NCBI GenBank assembly: GCA_030834125.1
Contig: JAURFW010000004.1
Location: 54,602-118,601 of the forward strand
DNA: 64,000 nt
Direction: 5' to 3'
From: Bacteroidota bacterium
GTDB taxonomy: Bacteria > Bacteroidota > Bacteroidia > NS11-12g > UBA955
The notes beneath the pieces were generated by a model. It saw only the letters and a list, made by a program, of their open reading frames with translations. It made no database searches and was not told the origin of the DNA. A program made the position numbers and the translations under genes. This document shows, in pieces, positions 9,094-20,363 of this stretch (within the stretch, counting starts at the first letter, position 1; the number at the start of each line of letters is the position of its first letter).

Positions 9094-9139
9094 CAGCGAA
9101 AGCTATCAATAAAAGAAGGAGTCTTGTACTCCTTTTTAT

Positions 9140-9210
9140 ACGGGCATAGTTCAATGGTAGAACTACGGTCTCCAAAACCGTCAATCTGGGTTCGAATCCT
9201 AGTGCCCGTG
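9140..9210 (+). tRNA. tRNA-Trp (anticodon CCA)
   Basis: Acceptor ACGGGCA pairs perfectly with TGCCCGT, discriminator G. D arm GTTC/GAAC, anticodon arm ACGGT/CTCCAAA/ACCGT, T arm CTGGG/TTCGAAT/CCTAG. It sits between tuf and secE, 17 bp before the secE ATG, so the two must be cut from one precursor. Confidence 0.95.
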
Positions 9211-9227
9211 CTAAAAATAAATAAAAT

Positions 9228-9425
9228 ATGGCTAGTAGAATAACGAATTATTTCCGCGAAATTAAAGACGAGCTACTCAACAAAGTTTCGTGGCCTACTT
9301 GGTCCGAGTTGCGCGAAAGCACTTGGATTGTAATCGTTGCATCTTTGCTGTTCTCTTTGCTTATCTGGGCATTTGATAGCATCTTAGGTTTTTCTACTAC
9401 TGAATTTTATAAGTTTTTTAAGTAA
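9228..9425 (+). CDS. secE: Preprotein translocase subunit SecE
   Basis: The 65-residue protein is the short single-helix form of SecE that clamps SecY. It has the amphipathic helix with KVSWPTWSELRES (residues 19-31) and one transmembrane helix (about 33-52). The KVSWPT motif is the family hallmark. The gene directly follows tRNA-Trp and precedes nusG by 20 bp. Confidence 0.96.
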   Translation: MASRITNYFREIKDELLNKVSWPTWSELRESTWIVIVASLLFSLLIWAFDSILGFSTTEFYKFFK

Positions 9426-9445
9426 TCCTTACAGGAAAGATAATT

Positions 9446-9997
9446 ATGTCAACAGCTGAAGAAACTCACAAATGGTACGTCGTTCGTGCAATCACTGGTC
9501 AAGAAAAAAAGGTGAAGCACAACATTGAGGTTGAACTCGAGCGTGACAATAAATCCAGTTTTGTTCCTGAGATTTTAATTCCTACTGAAAAAATTTACCA
9601 AGTTAAAGATGGTAAAAAAGTTATTAAAGAACGTAATGCATTTCCTGGTTACATTTTAATTAATGCTGATTTCTCTGATCCAGAGGTAATGCCATTAATT
9701 AAGTCAGTTTCAGGAGTTGTTGGCTTTTTGGGCTCTAAAGATTCGCCAGTTCCATTACGTCAGAGTGAATTAAGTAGAATCTTGGGTACTGCTGATGACC
9801 TTACTGATGATGAGTCAGTGGGAGAAGAGCAGTTCTTAGTTGGAGAAGCTGTGAAGGTTACGGATGGACCTTTCAATGATTTTGACGGTGTTATTGAAGA
9901 GGTGCAAGAAGATAAAAGAAAACTTAAGGTTATGGTTAAAATATTTGGTCGTAGAACTCCACTGGAATTGAATTATAACCAAGTTCAAAAATTGTAA
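9446..9997 (+). CDS. nusG: Transcription termination/antitermination factor NusG
   Basis: NusG binds the beta-prime clamp of RNA polymerase and couples it to the ribosome or Rho. The 183-residue product has an NGN domain (about 9-110: KWYVVRAITGQEKKVK, AFPGYILINADF) and a C-terminal KOW domain (about 130-183: VGEAVKVTDGPFNDFDGVI). Length is normal and no insert is present. It belongs to the secE-nusG-rplKAJL-rpoBC transcript. Confidence 0.98.
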   Translation: MSTAEETHKWYVVRAITGQEKKVKHNIEVELERDNKSSFVPEILIPTEKIYQVKDGKKVIKERNAFPGYILINADFSDPEVMPLIKSVSGVVGFLGSKDSPVPLRQSELSRILGTADDLTDDESVGEEQFLVGEAVKVTDGPFNDFDGVIEEVQEDKRKLKVMVKIFGRRTPLELNYNQVQKL

Positions 9998-10022
9998 AAG
10001 TAAAAAGTAGTAACAGTATAAA

Positions 10023-10460
10023 ATGGCAAAAGAAATTCAAGCATTTGTAAAACTCCAAGTTAGAGGTGGCCAGGCAAATCCTGCTCCTCCAATTGGTCCT
10101 GCACTTGGTGCTAAAGGGGTCAATATCATGGATTTTTGCAAACAATTCAATGCGCGTACACAAGATCAAATGGGTAAGGTTTTACCAGTTGTTCTAACTG
10201 TGTACTCAGACAAGTCTTTCGATTTCATCATTAAGACACCTCCTGTAGCAGTGCAATTGACAGAAGCATCCAAAATTAAAAAAGGTTCAGCTGAGTCAAA
10301 CCGTAAGAAAGTAGGTTCTGTATCTTGGGATCAAGTTCGCGAGATTGCAGAGGCAAAAATGCCAGATTTAAATTGTTTCACTGTGGAATCAGCTATGAAA
10401 ATGGTTGCAGGTACAGCAAGAAGCATGGGTCTCACAATTCAAGGGGAAGCTCCCTTCTAA
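10023..10460 (+). CDS. rplK: 50S ribosomal protein L11
   Basis: L11 forms the GTPase-associated centre with 23S rRNA. The 145-residue protein has the proline-rich N-terminal helix region ([15 protein letters not shown], residues 16-30) and the C-terminal RNA-binding domain ending in [10 protein letters not shown]. The start ATG is 25 bp after nusG. Standard length. Confidence 0.98.
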   Translation: MAKEIQAFVKLQVRGGQANPAPPIGPALGAKGVNIMDFCKQFNARTQDQMGKVLPVVLTVYSDKSFDFIIKTPPVAVQLTEASKIKKGSAESNRKKVGSVSWDQVREIAEAKMPDLNCFTVESAMKMVAGTARSMGLTIQGEAPF

Positions 10461-10472
10461 ATCGAAAGTTTT

Positions 10473-11168
10473 ATGAAAATTTCAAAGAAAAGAAAAGAAG
10501 CGTTGTCTTTGTTTGATAGCAATCAATCTTATTCTCTAACAGAAGCTGTAGAGATAATAAAGAAAATGCCAGCACCTAAATTTGATCCATCATTTGATAT
10601 TGATGTTCGTTTGGGCGTTGATCCTCGCCAGGCCAACCAAATGGTAAGAGGGGTTGCTACACTTCCTCATGGGCTCGGTAAAACGGTGCGAGTATTAGCA
10701 TTGGTTACCCCTGATAAAGAGCAAGAAGCTAAAGATGCAGGTGCAGATTATGTTGGATTAGATGAGTATTTAGATAAAATTGCATCTGGTTGGACTGATA
10801 TTGATATTATTGTTGCGGTTCCTGCAGTAATGGCTAAATTAGGTCGTTTAGGTAAAGTTTTAGGACCGCGAAATTTAATGCCTAATCCGAAAGCGGGTAC
10901 AGTAACTCCTGAAGTTGGTAAGGCTGTAACAGAGGTAAAGGCTGGTAAAATTGACTTTAAAGTGGACAAAACTGGAATTATCCATGCGTCTGTAGGAAAA
11001 GCTTCCTTTGACGTTAATAAATTGGTTGATAATGCCACAGAGTTAGTTCAAGTTTTACAAAAACTTAAACCAACAGCGGCTAAGGGTACTTATTTCAAAA
11101 GTGTTTTTGTTTCGAGTACTATGAGCCCCGGTGTTCAGGTTGATATTAAGTCAATTCCAGGTATTTAA
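10473..11168 (+). CDS. rplA: 50S ribosomal protein L1
   Basis: L1 forms the mobile L1 stalk and in many bacteria represses its own operon. The 231-residue product carries the signature [15 protein letters not shown] (around residue 128-142). It starts 12 bp after rplK and ends 9 bp before rplJ. I see no clear L1-binding mimic in the short spacers. Confidence 0.98.
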   Translation: MKISKKRKEALSLFDSNQSYSLTEAVEIIKKMPAPKFDPSFDIDVRLGVDPRQANQMVRGVATLPHGLGKTVRVLALVTPDKEQEAKDAGADYVGLDEYLDKIASGWTDIDIIVAVPAVMAKLGRLGKVLGPRNLMPNPKAGTVTPEVGKAVTEVKAGKIDFKVDKTGIIHASVGKASFDVNKLVDNATELVQVLQKLKPTAAKGTYFKSVFVSSTMSPGVQVDIKSIPGI

Positions 11169-11177
11169 TAAAGAGGT

Positions 11178-11705
11178 ATGAAAAAGCAAGAAAAAGTAGC
11201 TATAGTTGCAGAATTAAAAGAGCATTTTGACTCTAATGGTTTTGTATATTTAGCAGATACCAATGGGTTGTCTGCAAACCAAACAAATCAACTTCGTCGT
11301 CTTTTACACGAAAACGGTGTTTCTATGAGAATGGTAAAAAATACTTTACTCTCTCTCGCTATGCAAGAGTCGGAAAAGGATTTTGAAGAGTTTTTAAATG
11401 GAAATATATTGACAGGTACAACATGTGTTATGTTTTCTGAAAATATTAAAGCACCAGCAAAAAGTATCGAGAAGTTTCGTAAATCATCCGATAAGCCTTT
11501 GTTAAAAGGCGCTTGGGTAGACGGTGCAGTTTTTATTGGAGATCAACATTTGTCAGAGTTGACTAAATTGAAGAGCAAAGAAGATCTTATTGGAGATGTT
11601 ATTGCACTTCTTCAATCACCTGCCAAGAATGTCATTAGTGGTCTTCAGGGTAGTGCTGGACAGAAAATTGCGGGCTTGGTAAAAGCATTGGAAGAAAGAA
11701 ATTAA
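11178..11705 (+). CDS. rplJ: 50S ribosomal protein L10
   Basis: L10 anchors L7/L12 dimers on the ribosomal stalk. The 175-residue sequence has the typical N-terminal domain (FVYLADTNGLSANQTNQLRR, MVKNTLLSLA) and a C-terminal helix that holds L7/L12. The ATG is preceded by AGAGGT, one of the few purine-rich sites resembling a Shine-Dalgarno in this cluster. The spacer from rplA is only 9 bp, too short for the long E. coli-type L10 leader. Confidence 0.97.
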   Translation: MKKQEKVAIVAELKEHFDSNGFVYLADTNGLSANQTNQLRRLLHENGVSMRMVKNTLLSLAMQESEKDFEEFLNGNILTGTTCVMFSENIKAPAKSIEKFRKSSDKPLLKGAWVDGAVFIGDQHLSELTKLKSKEDLIGDVIALLQSPAKNVISGLQGSAGQKIAGLVKALEERN

Positions 11706-11741
11706 ACATTTAAATTAAAAACAAACTAAAAAGTATATACA

Positions 11742-12119
11742 ATGGTAGATTTAAAAGAATTCGCGAATCAGTTGGTAAATCTTACTGTAAAGGAAGTTAA
11801 CGAGTTAGCTCAAATTTTGAAAGATGAGCATGGAATTGAACCAGCTGCTGCTGCAGTTGCGGTTGCAGGTCCTGCTGCTGGCGGTGAAGCTGGTGGTGGA
11901 GCAGAGCAATCTGAGTTCGATGTAATCTTGACTAGTGCAGGCGCTGGTAAGCTTCAAGTAGTTAAGGTAGTAAAAGACATCACAGGTCTTGGCTTGAAAG
12001 AAGCTAAAGAAGTGGTAGACGGCGCACCTAAGGCTGTGAAAGAAAAAGTATCAAAAGCGGAAGCAGACGATATCGCAGCTAAATTAAAGGAAGCCGGTGC
12101 CGAAGTTGAAATCAAGTAA
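11742..12119 (+). CDS. rplL: 50S ribosomal protein L7/L12
   Basis: The 125-residue stalk protein recruits translational GTPases. It has the N-terminal dimerisation helices, an Ala/Gly-rich hinge (residues 37-55) and the C-terminal domain with [15 protein letters not shown] and [12 protein letters not shown]. The coding region is followed by a hairpin with a short T run before rpoB, which probably sets the ratio of ribosomal protein to polymerase transcripts. Confidence 0.98.
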   Translation: MVDLKEFANQLVNLTVKEVNELAQILKDEHGIEPAAAAVAVAGPAAGGEAGGGAEQSEFDVILTSAGAGKLQVVKVVKDITGLGLKEAKEVVDGAPKAVKEKVSKAEADDIAAKLKEAGAEVEIK

Positions 12120-12140
12120 TAACACCAACATTTAAGTCCG

Positions 12141-12169
12141 AAGCCCCTGGGAATTACCGAGGGGCTTTT
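12141..12169 (+). terminator. Hairpin/attenuator between rplL and rpoB
   Basis: AAGCCCCT (12141-12148) pairs with AGGGGCTT (12160-12167), with two further inner GC pairs after one mismatch, followed by TTTT. It lies inside an otherwise continuous operon, so it is likely a partial terminator: rplL must be made in several copies per ribosome and rpoB much less. Confidence 0.7.
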
Positions 12170-12219
12170 GGGCGTTATTCGACATATCACCAATTGTCAA
12201 ACCAAAAAAAACTAAAAAA

Positions 12220-15200
12220 TTGAGTACAACATTCAACAATAGGATCTCATTTGGTAAAGTTAAACATGCCATCGATTATCCTGATTTTCTGGACGTTCAG
12301 CTGAAGTCGTTCCAGGAATTCTTCCAGTTGGATACTCCCTCTGATCTACGCGAAGGAGAGGGACTATTCAAGGTGTTCAGGGAAAATTTCCCAATCAACG
12401 ACACCAGAAATATATTTAATCTTGAATTTCTAGATTATTTTGTTGATCCTCCTCGTTACACCATTCAAGAATGTATTGAGCGTGGTTTAACCTATGCTGT
12501 TCCATTGAAAGCCAAGTTACGCTTGAGCTGTAATGATCCTGAACATGAGGATTTCGAAACTATAGTTCAAGATGTATATTTAGGAACTCTGCCTTACATG
12601 TCACCCAACGGTACTTTCATTATTAATGGTGCAGAGCGCGTTATTGTAAGTCAGTTACACCGTTCACCTGGTGTTTTCTTTGGTCAAAGCATGCACTCAA
12701 ATGGTACGAAGTTATTTTCGGCTCGTGTAATTCCATTTAAAGGCTCTTGGATTGAATTTGCGACAGACGTTAATGCCGTTATGTACGCATACATCGATCG
12801 TAAAAAGAAATTCCCGGTTACAACATTGCTTAGAGCAATTGGTTACGAAAGTGATAAAGATATTCTAGATATTTTTGGTCTAAGTGAAGAAGTAAAAGTT
12901 TCTAAAGCTGGATTGAAGCGAGTTTTAGGTCGTAAATTAGCCGCTCGTGTATTGCGCACTTGGATTGAGGATTTTGTTGATGAAGATACAGGAGAAGTTG
13001 TATCAATTGAGCGTAACGAAGTCATTCTTGAGCGTGATACTGAACTATTAGAAGAGCATATTGATATTATAACAGAGGCTGGAGTTAAGAGTATTATTCT
13101 AAGCACTCAAGGAGAAGGCGATATCGATTATGCAGTAATATACAACACTCTTCAAAAGGATATTTCAAACAACGGTAAAGAAGCGTTAGAAGTAATCTAT
13201 CGTCAGTTGAGGAATGCAGATCCACCAGATGAAGAAACTGCTCGAGGTATTATAGACCGTTTGTTCTTTTCTGATAAGCGATATGATTTAGGAGAAGTTG
13301 GTCGTTACCGTATCAATAAAAAATTGAAGCTTGACTCTTCAATGGATGTTAAGGTATTGACTAAAGATGATATAATATCTATCATCAAATATTTGATTCA
13401 CTTATTCAATGGATCAGAAATATTAGACGATATTGATCACCTTTCAAATCGTCGTGTAAGAACTGTAGGTGAGCAATTATATTCGCAGTTTGGAGTTGGG
13501 CTTGCTCGTATGGCAAGAACAATTCGTGAGAAAATGAATATTAGAGATAATGAAGTATTTACACCTCAAGATTTAGTGAATGCTAGAACTTTATCTTCAG
13601 TAATAAATTCATTTTTTGGAACTAACCAGCTATCTCAGTTCCTTGATCAGATTAACCCACTTGCTGAGATTACACATAAACGTCGATTAAGTGCTCTTGG
13701 CCCTGGTGGTTTGAGTCGTGAAAGAGCGGGTTTTGAGGTTCGTGACGTTCATTATACTCACTATGGTCGTTTGTGTACAATTGAAACACCTGAGGGTCCC
13801 AATATCGGTTTGATTTCATCACTTTGTGTGCATGCCAAAATCAATAGTATGGGATTTTTGGAAACTCCATATCGTGAAATTAAGAAGGGAAAAATTTCAA
13901 ATGAAATTATTTATCTCAGTGCAGAGGAAGAAGATGGTAAGACTATTGCACAGGCAAATGCAGAAGTAGATGAAAAAGGAAACTTCAAAACGGAGTTTGT
14001 GAAAAGTCGAAAAGAAGGGGACTTCCCGTTGGTAGATCCAGAACAATTGGATTTGATGGACGTTGCTCCAAATCAGATTGTGTCTATTGCAGCTTCATTA
14101 ATTCCATTTTTGGAGCACGATGATGCTAACCGTGCTTTGATGGGATCGAACATGCAGCGTCAGGCAGTTCCTTTATTACAACCAGAGGCACCAATTGTAG
14201 GTACAGGACTTGAAGAGAAAGTTGCTCGCGACAGTCGTTCGATGATTAACGCAGAAGGAAATGGTGTTGTCGTTGCCGTTGATGCCAATGAAATTGTTGT
14301 TAAGTACGACCATGATGATAACGATGATTTAGTAAGCTTTACTGGTGATTTGAAATCATATTCATTGATTAAATTCCGCAGAACTAATCAAAATTCTTGT
14401 ATTAATTTGCGTCCTATCGTTAAATTAGGCGATAGAGTACGTAAAGGTCAAGTTCTTTCTGAGGGATATGCAACTCAAGGTGGAGAATTAGCACTCGGAC
14501 GTAACTTAAGAGTGGCTTACATGCCATGGCAGGGTTACAACTTTGAAGACGCGATTGTAATTTCTGAACGCGTTGTTAAGGAAGATTTATACACGACAAT
14601 ATATATTACCGAATATGAATTAGAAGTTCGTGATACTAAACGTGGCGAAGAAGAATTGACTAATGATATTCCAAATGTAAGCGAAGAAATGACCAAGAAC
14701 CTTGATGAGAATGGTTTGATTCGCATAGGTGCTGAAGTTAAAGAAGGGGATATTCTCATCGGTAAAATTACGCCAAAAGGGGAAACCGAACCTTCGCCAG
14801 AAGAGAAGTTACTTCGTGCAATCTTTGGAGATAAAGCAGGTGACGTTAAGGATGCATCATTAAAAGCTTCACCAGGAGCTCAAGGTGTTGTTATCGACAA
14901 GAAGTTATTTGCAAAAACTAAGAAAGATAAATCAACTCGCTCTACAGATAAAGCTCGTCTTCAGAAAATGGAAGATGATCATAAGAAGGACATGTTGGAT
15001 TTGAAAGATTCCTTGGTTAAGAAAATCTTCCAAATTGTTTCTGGAAAAACCAGCCAAGGTGTTTACAATATGTATTCTGAAGAATTGATTCCTAAAGGAA
15101 CCAAGTTTACTCAAAAGAATCTTCTTGCTATAGATTACACCAATGTAAACTATCACAATTGGACATCTGATGATGAGAAAAATGCATTAATTGTGCGTGT

Positions 15201-16023
15201 TTTAACAAACTATATTAATGTTTACAACGATAAGGTCACGAACTTCAAAAGAGAACAGTACGCAATTTCTGTTGGGGATGAATTGCCAACAGGTATCCTA
15301 AAACTAGCAAAAGTTTATGTAGCAAATAAGCGTAAATTAAAAGTTGGAGACAAAATGGCGGGACGTCACGGAAACAAGGGTATCGTTGCGCGTATTGTTC
15401 GTGCCGAAGATATGCCATTCCTAGACGATGGAACACCAATGGATATTGTTTTAAATCCGCTAGGTGTACCATCTCGTATGAACTTGGGCCAGATTTATGA
15501 GACTGTATTAGGTTGGGCTGGTATGGAATTAGGTGTGAAATTTGCAACTCCTATTTTCGATGGTGCTAGTCTTGATGAAATTACAGAATACACAGCTAAG
15601 GCAAATGTTCCTAAGCATGGTCTAGTATACCTGAATAATGGATTAACAGGTGATAAGTTTGATCAACCAACTACTGTAGGTGTGAGTTACATGTTGAAAC
15701 TTGGACACATGGTAGATGATAAGATGCACGCTCGTTCTATCGGTCCATACTCATTAATTACGCAGCAGCCATTGGGTGGTAAAGCTCAGTTTGGTGGTCA
15801 GCGTTTTGGTGAGATGGAGGTATGGGCACTTGAGGCATTCGGAGCATCAAATATCCTACGTGAGATTTTAACCATTAAATCTGATGACATTGCAGGAAGA
15901 GCTAAGGCTTATGAAGCAATTGTTAAAGGAGATAATATTACCCAAGTGGGTACACCTGAGTCGTTTAACGTTCTTATCCACGAATTGAGAGGTTTGGGAT
16001 TAGAACTTTCATTTTTGGATTAA
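12220..16023 (+). CDS. rpoB: DNA-directed RNA polymerase subunit beta
   Basis: The 1267-residue subunit forms half the polymerase active cleft. It shows [12 protein letters not shown] near the N-terminus, the rifampicin region (about residues 463-495, [20 protein letters not shown] then [14 protein letters not shown]), the [11 protein letters not shown] region and the C-terminal [11 protein letters not shown]. Asp, His and Ser at the E. coli 516, 526 and 531 positions are kept; position 518 is Ile instead of Asn and 522 is Ala. The start is TTG at 12220, since the family N-terminus aligns from there and no ATG exists upstream in frame after the hairpin. No Shine-Dalgarno is visible, only an A-rich leader. 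Confidence 0.99.
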   Translation: MSTTFNNRISFGKVKHAIDYPDFLDVQLKSFQEFFQLDTPSDLREGEGLFKVFRENFPINDTRNIFNLEFLDYFVDPPRYTIQECIERGLTYAVPLKAKLRLSCNDPEHEDFETIVQDVYLGTLPYMSPNGTFIINGAERVIVSQLHRSPGVFFGQSMHSNGTKLFSARVIPFKGSWIEFATDVNAVMYAYIDRKKKFPVTTLLRAIGYESDKDILDIFGLSEEVKVSKAGLKRVLGRKLAARVLRTWIEDFVDEDTGEVVSIERNEVILERDTELLEEHIDIITEAGVKSIILSTQGEGDIDYAVIYNTLQKDISNNGKEALEVIYRQLRNADPPDEETARGIIDRLFFSDKRYDLGEVGRYRINKKLKLDSSMDVKVLTKDDIISIIKYLIHLFNGSEILDDIDHLSNRRVRTVGEQLYSQFGVGLARMARTIREKMNIRDNEVFTPQDLVNARTLSSVINSFFGTNQLSQFLDQINPLAEITHKRRLSALGPGGLSRERAGFEVRDVHYTHYGRLCTIETPEGPNIGLISSLCVHAKINSMGFLETPYREIKKGKISNEIIYLSAEEEDGKTIAQANAEVDEKGNFKTEFVKSRKEGDFPLVDPEQLDLMDVAPNQIVSIAASLIPFLEHDDANRALMGSNMQRQAVPLLQPEAPIVGTGLEEKVARDSRSMINAEGNGVVVAVDANEIVVKYDHDDNDDLVSFTGDLKSYSLIKFRRTNQNSCINLRPIVKLGDRVRKGQVLSEGYATQGGELALGRNLRVAYMPWQGYNFEDAIVISERVVKEDLYTTIYITEYELEVRDTKRGEEELTNDIPNVSEEMTKNLDENGLIRIGAEVKEGDILIGKITPKGETEPSPEEKLLRAIFGDKAGDVKDASLKASPGAQGVVIDKKLFAKTKKDKSTRSTDKARLQKMEDDHKKDMLDLKDSLVKKIFQIVSGKTSQGVYNMYSEELIPKGTKFTQKNLLAIDYTNVNYHNWTSDDEKNALIVRVLTNYINVYNDKVTNFKREQYAISVGDELPTGILKLAKVYVANKRKLKVGDKMAGRHGNKGIVARIVRAEDMPFLDDGTPMDIVLNPLGVPSRMNLGQIYETVLGWAGMELGVKFATPIFDGASLDEITEYTAKANVPKHGLVYLNNGLTGDKFDQPTTVGVSYMLKLGHMVDDKMHARSIGPYSLITQQPLGGKAQFGGQRFGEMEVWALEAFGASNILREILTIKSDDIAGRAKAYEAIVKGDNITQVGTPESFNVLIHELRGLGLELSFLD

Positions 16024-16042
16024 TACTGCATAAAAAAAGAAA

Positions 16043-19000
16043 ATGCAACTTCAAAAGAAAAATCAAAAAATCGGAAGCAACTTTAGTAAAGTACGTATTT
16101 CGTTGTCTTCCCCCGAAATAATCTTACGTCGTAGTTATGGCGAGGTTGTAAAGCCAGAAACCATTAACTACCGTAGTTACAAGCCTGAAATGGGTGGATT
16201 ATTCTGTGAAAGAATATTTGGACCTATTAAGGATTATGAATGCCATTGCGGTAAATATAAGCGTATTCGTTATAAAGGAATCGTTTGTGATCGTTGTGGT
16301 GTAGAAGTTACCGAAAAGAAAGTACGCCGTGAGAGAATGGGTCACATTAACCTTGTAGTTCCTGTTGCTCACATATGGTACTTCCGTTCATTACCAAATA
16401 AAATTGGTTACTTGTTAGGAATTCCTACCAAAAAATTGGACATGGTAATTTACTACGAGCGTTATGTAGTAATTCAACCAGGAACAGTAGAAAATGCCAA
16501 CTATCTTGATTTACTAACTGAGGAAGAGTATTTAGACATTCTAGATGCACTTCCAAAGGAAAATCAAATGTTAAATGATAATGATCCAAATAAATTCATT
16601 GCCAAAATGGGAGCGGAAGGTTTGGAAGAGTTATTGAAACGTATTGATTTAGATAAATTATCTTATGATTTACGTTTACAAGCTGCTACTGAAACTTCTC
16701 AACAACGTAAGCAAGAAGCATTAAAGCGTTTGAAAGTTATTGAGAGTTTTAGAAGCGCTCAAAAAACTGGAGAGAATCGTCCTGAGTGGATGATCATGAG
16801 AATGTTACCGGTAATTCCGCCTGAATTACGCCCATTAGTACCATTGGAAGGTGGTCGTTTCGCAACTTCAGATCTAAATGATTTATATCGTCGTGTTATT
16901 ATTCGTAACAATCGATTGAAGCGTCTTGTTGAAATCAAAGCTCCAGACGTGATCTTGAGAAACGAGAAACGTATGCTGCAAGAAGCAGTAGACTCTCTTC
17001 TCGATAATACTCGTCGTGCAAGTGCTGTAAAGAGCGAAGGAAACCGTCCATTGAAATCTTTGAGTGATATGCTTAAAGGTAAGCAAGGACGTTTCAGACA
17101 GAATCTTTTGGGTAAACGTGTGGATTATTCTGGTCGTTCAGTAATTGTTGTAGGACCTACACTGAAATTAAATGAGTGTGGACTACCAAAAAATATGGCG
17201 GCGGAATTATTCAAACCATTCATTATTCGTAAATTAATTGAAAGAGGTATAGTTAAAACAGTTAAGACGGCTAAGAAGATAGTTGAAAAGAAGGATCCAG
17301 TTATTTGGGATATTCTAGAAAATATCTTGAAAGGTCACCCTGTTTTATTAAATCGTGCTCCTACACTTCACCGATTGGGTATTCAATCGTTCCAACCCAA
17401 GTTGGTAGAGGGTAAAGCAATTCAATTACATCCATTAGTATGTTCAGGATTTAACGCTGACTTTGACGGTGATCAGATGGCGGTTCACGTTCCTTTAGGA
17501 AACGCTGCTGTAGCAGAGGCTCAGTTGTTAATGTTGGCGAGTCATAACATTTTAAATCCTGCAAATGGTTCACCAGTAACGGTACCATCTCAGGATATGA
17601 TCTTGGGATTATATTATATCACTAAGCAAAGAAAGAGCACTCCTGAAAAGCCTGTAAAGGGTGAGGGGTTAACTTTCTATGGTCTTGAAGAGGTAACAAT
17701 CGCTTACAATGAGAAAAGAGTTGACTTACATGCTCTAATCAAGTGTAAAGTAAAAGTTCGTGAGAATGGTGAAATCGTTGAGAAGATTATCGATACTTCA
17801 GTGGGTCGTGTACTATTTAACGAGGTAGTTCCTGAAGAAGTTGGTTTCGTTAATGAATTATTGAAGAAGAAAAATCTTCGCGATTTAATTACTACGGTAA
17901 TTCGTTTATCAGGTGTAGCACGTGCTGCTGATTTCTTGGATGCAATCAAAAACTTAGGATTCCAACACGCATTCAGAGGAGGTTTATCATTTAACCTTGA
18001 TTTCGTGAAAATCCCTGATGCAAAAGAGGAACTTGTGAATAAAGCAATGGACGAAGTAATGGAGATCCAATCTAATGCGGACATGGGATTCATTACTAAC
18101 AACGAACGTTATAATCAGGTAATTGACTTATGGACTCGTGTTAATAATCAATTAGCGAGAATCCTTATTACAGATCTGCAAAATGATGATCAAGGATTTA
18201 ACCCAATTTATATGATGCTTGATTCTGGTGCCCGTGGTTCTAAAGAGCAGATTCGTCAGCTTGGAGGTATGCGTGGACTTATGGCTAAGCCTCAGAAAAA
18301 TAGCAACAGTGGTTCTGGTGATACAATTGAAAATCCAATTATTTCGAACTTTAAAGAAGGTTTGAACGTATTGGAATATTTCGTATCAACTCACGGTGCT
18401 CGTAAGGGTCTTGCAGATACGGCATTGAAAACGGCTGACGCAGGTTATCTTACTCGTCGTTTGCATGATGTCGCTCAGGATGTTGTCATTACTGAATACG
18501 ATTGCGGTACTCTTCGTGGAATTACAATGAATCCTATCATTACCAATGATGAAATAACTGAGCCATTATATGATCGTATTTTAGGTCGTACAGCTTTGGA
18601 TCACGTAAATCATCCCGATTCTAACGAAACAATTGTTGAAGCAGGTGGAGAAATTACCGAAGAGATTGCTCATGCTATTGAGGATGCCGGAATAGAAGAA
18701 GTAGAAATCCGTTCAGTATTAACTTGTGAAACAATTGGTGGAGTTTGCTCTTGTTGTTATGGTAGAAACTTAGCAACTGGACGTATGGTTCAGGCAGGTG
18801 AAGCAGTGGGTGTAATTGCAGCTCAGTCAATTGGTGAGCCGGGTACACAGTTAACACTACGTACTTTCCATACGGGAGGTACTGCGTTAAATATTGCGGC
18901 TGAAAATACATTAGAAACTAAATACGATGGTTTAGTTAGTTTTGATGGTATGCGTACTGTTTCTAAAGACGGAAAAGATATAGTTCTTGGACGTTCAGGT

Positions 19001-20311
19001 GAAATACGAGTACTAGATGCTAAGAGTAAAACTGTTATTACTTCTTATAATGTTCCTTATGGTTCAACTTTATTGGTGAAAGAAAATGATAAAGTGAAGA
19101 GAGGTGATAAACTTTGTACTTGGGATCCATTTAATACCTTAATTATCTCAGATATCGATGGTGTTGTAGCTTTTGAAAATATTATTGAAGGTGTAAACAT
19201 GCGCGAAGAAGGAGATGAGCAAACTGGTTTATCTGAAATGGTAATTACCGAAACAAAGGATAAAACGAAGGTTCCAGTATATCGAGTTGAAAGCAAAGAT
19301 GGAAGTGTTAAAATATTTAACATGCCGGTTAAATCAATTTTAGTATCTAAAGAGGGTGCTAAAGTGAAAGCTGGAGATATCTTAGCAAAGATTCCTCGTT
19401 CGGCTACAAGAACGCGTGACATTACAGGTGGTCTACCTCGTGTAACTGAGTTGTTTGAAGCTCGTAACCCTTCTAATCCAGCTGTAGTTGCTGAAATTGA
19501 TGGTGTTGTAACTTATGGTGTTTCAAAACGTGGTAACCAAGAGATAATAGTTACATCAAAAGATGAAGATGTAAAACATTATCAGGTATCATTGTCTAAG
19601 CATATCTTAGTGCATGATGGTGATTATGTTCGTGCAGGTCAACCACTTTCAGATGGAGCAATTACTCCTCAGGATATCCTTCGCGTTGAAGGCCCTGCTG
19701 CGGTGCAGCGTTACGTATTGAATGGAATTCAGGAAGTTTATAATCTTCAGGGTGTAAAAATCAACGATAAGCATATTGAGGTTATCGTACGTCAGATGAT
19801 GCAGAAGATGGAAATCTTGGATCCAGGTGATACACGTTTCTTAGAAGGTGAGGCTGCTGATAAATGGATTCTTCAGAGAGAAAACGATTGGATCTATGAT
19901 AAGAAATTTGTTACTAATGCTGGCGAAAGTGAAAATATGCATGCCGGTCAAATCGTAAGTCTAAAAGATTTGCGCCAAGAAAATAGTGCATTACGTCGTC
20001 AAGATAAGAAATTAGTTGAATACAGAGATGCGGTTCCAGCAACAGCTACACCAATTCTACAGGGTATTACTAAGGCTTCTCTTGGTACTCATAGTTTCAT
20101 GAGTGCTGCATCATTCCAAGAAACTACGAAGGTTCTCAACGAGGCAGCAATCTCAGGTAAAATTGATGAATTGAAAGGTCTCAAAGAAAACGTAATTGTT
20201 GGACACTTGATTCCTGCAGGAACAGGTATACGCAAGTTTGAAAATGTAGTAACAGGATCTAAAGAAGAGTATGATAGACTAATGGCTACCAAAATGGCCG
20301 ATGTGGATTAA
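16043..20311 (+). CDS. rpoC: DNA-directed RNA polymerase subunit beta-prime
   Basis: The 1422-residue subunit carries the catalytic NADFDGDQM loop (about residues 470-478) that binds the active-site magnesium, an N-terminal zinc site (CHCG...CDRCG, about 67-86), a second zinc site ([13 protein letters not shown], about 893-905), the bridge-helix/trigger-loop region ([18 protein letters not shown]) and the C-terminal [14 protein letters not shown]. It begins 19 bp after rpoB and ends just before a strong bidirectional terminator. Complete and standard for Bacteroidota. Confidence 0.99.
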   Translation: MQLQKKNQKIGSNFSKVRISLSSPEIILRRSYGEVVKPETINYRSYKPEMGGLFCERIFGPIKDYECHCGKYKRIRYKGIVCDRCGVEVTEKKVRRERMGHINLVVPVAHIWYFRSLPNKIGYLLGIPTKKLDMVIYYERYVVIQPGTVENANYLDLLTEEEYLDILDALPKENQMLNDNDPNKFIAKMGAEGLEELLKRIDLDKLSYDLRLQAATETSQQRKQEALKRLKVIESFRSAQKTGENRPEWMIMRMLPVIPPELRPLVPLEGGRFATSDLNDLYRRVIIRNNRLKRLVEIKAPDVILRNEKRMLQEAVDSLLDNTRRASAVKSEGNRPLKSLSDMLKGKQGRFRQNLLGKRVDYSGRSVIVVGPTLKLNECGLPKNMAAELFKPFIIRKLIERGIVKTVKTAKKIVEKKDPVIWDILENILKGHPVLLNRAPTLHRLGIQSFQPKLVEGKAIQLHPLVCSGFNADFDGDQMAVHVPLGNAAVAEAQLLMLASHNILNPANGSPVTVPSQDMILGLYYITKQRKSTPEKPVKGEGLTFYGLEEVTIAYNEKRVDLHALIKCKVKVRENGEIVEKIIDTSVGRVLFNEVVPEEVGFVNELLKKKNLRDLITTVIRLSGVARAADFLDAIKNLGFQHAFRGGLSFNLDFVKIPDAKEELVNKAMDEVMEIQSNADMGFITNNERYNQVIDLWTRVNNQLARILITDLQNDDQGFNPIYMMLDSGARGSKEQIRQLGGMRGLMAKPQKNSNSGSGDTIENPIISNFKEGLNVLEYFVSTHGARKGLADTALKTADAGYLTRRLHDVAQDVVITEYDCGTLRGITMNPIITNDEITEPLYDRILGRTALDHVNHPDSNETIVEAGGEITEEIAHAIEDAGIEEVEIRSVLTCETIGGVCSCCYGRNLATGRMVQAGEAVGVIAAQSIGEPGTQLTLRTFHTGGTALNIAAENTLETKYDGLVSFDGMRTVSKDGKDIVLGRSGEIRVLDAKSKTVITSYNVPYGSTLLVKENDKVKRGDKLCTWDPFNTLIISDIDGVVAFENIIEGVNMREEGDEQTGLSEMVITETKDKTKVPVYRVESKDGSVKIFNMPVKSILVSKEGAKVKAGDILAKIPRSATRTRDITGGLPRVTELFEARNPSNPAVVAEIDGVVTYGVSKRGNQEIIVTSKDEDVKHYQVSLSKHILVHDGDYVRAGQPLSDGAITPQDILRVEGPAAVQRYVLNGIQEVYNLQGVKINDKHIEVIVRQMMQKMEILDPGDTRFLEGEAADKWILQRENDWIYDKKFVTNAGESENMHAGQIVSLKDLRQENSALRRQDKKLVEYRDAVPATATPILQGITKASLGTHSFMSAASFQETTKVLNEAAISGKIDELKGLKENVIVGHLIPAGTGIRKFENVVTGSKEEYDRLMATKMADVD

Positions 20312-20332
20312 TATTCTTTTAAATTAAATAGG

Positions 20333-20363
20333 AAAAAGCACATTTTCGGATGTGCTTTTTTTT
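20333..20363 (+). terminator. Bidirectional terminator between rpoC and the ABC transporter
   Basis: AAAAAGCACAT (20333-20343) pairs with ATGTGCTTTTT (20350-20360) around a TTTCGG loop, with T runs on both strands. It ends the rpoBC transcript and the convergent ABC-transporter transcript, whose stop codon overlaps it. Confidence 0.88.

Noticed and set aside
12220..16023. Rifampicin resistance from Ile at the 518-equivalent position of RpoB
   Set aside because: The main resistance positions (516, 526, 531) keep the sensitive residues, and variation at 518 and 522 is common in this phylum; no claim can be made.
12843..20292. Antisense open frames within rpoB and rpoC
   Set aside because: The sense genes are complete and conserved over their full length, and the antisense frames have no start context or recognisable domain.
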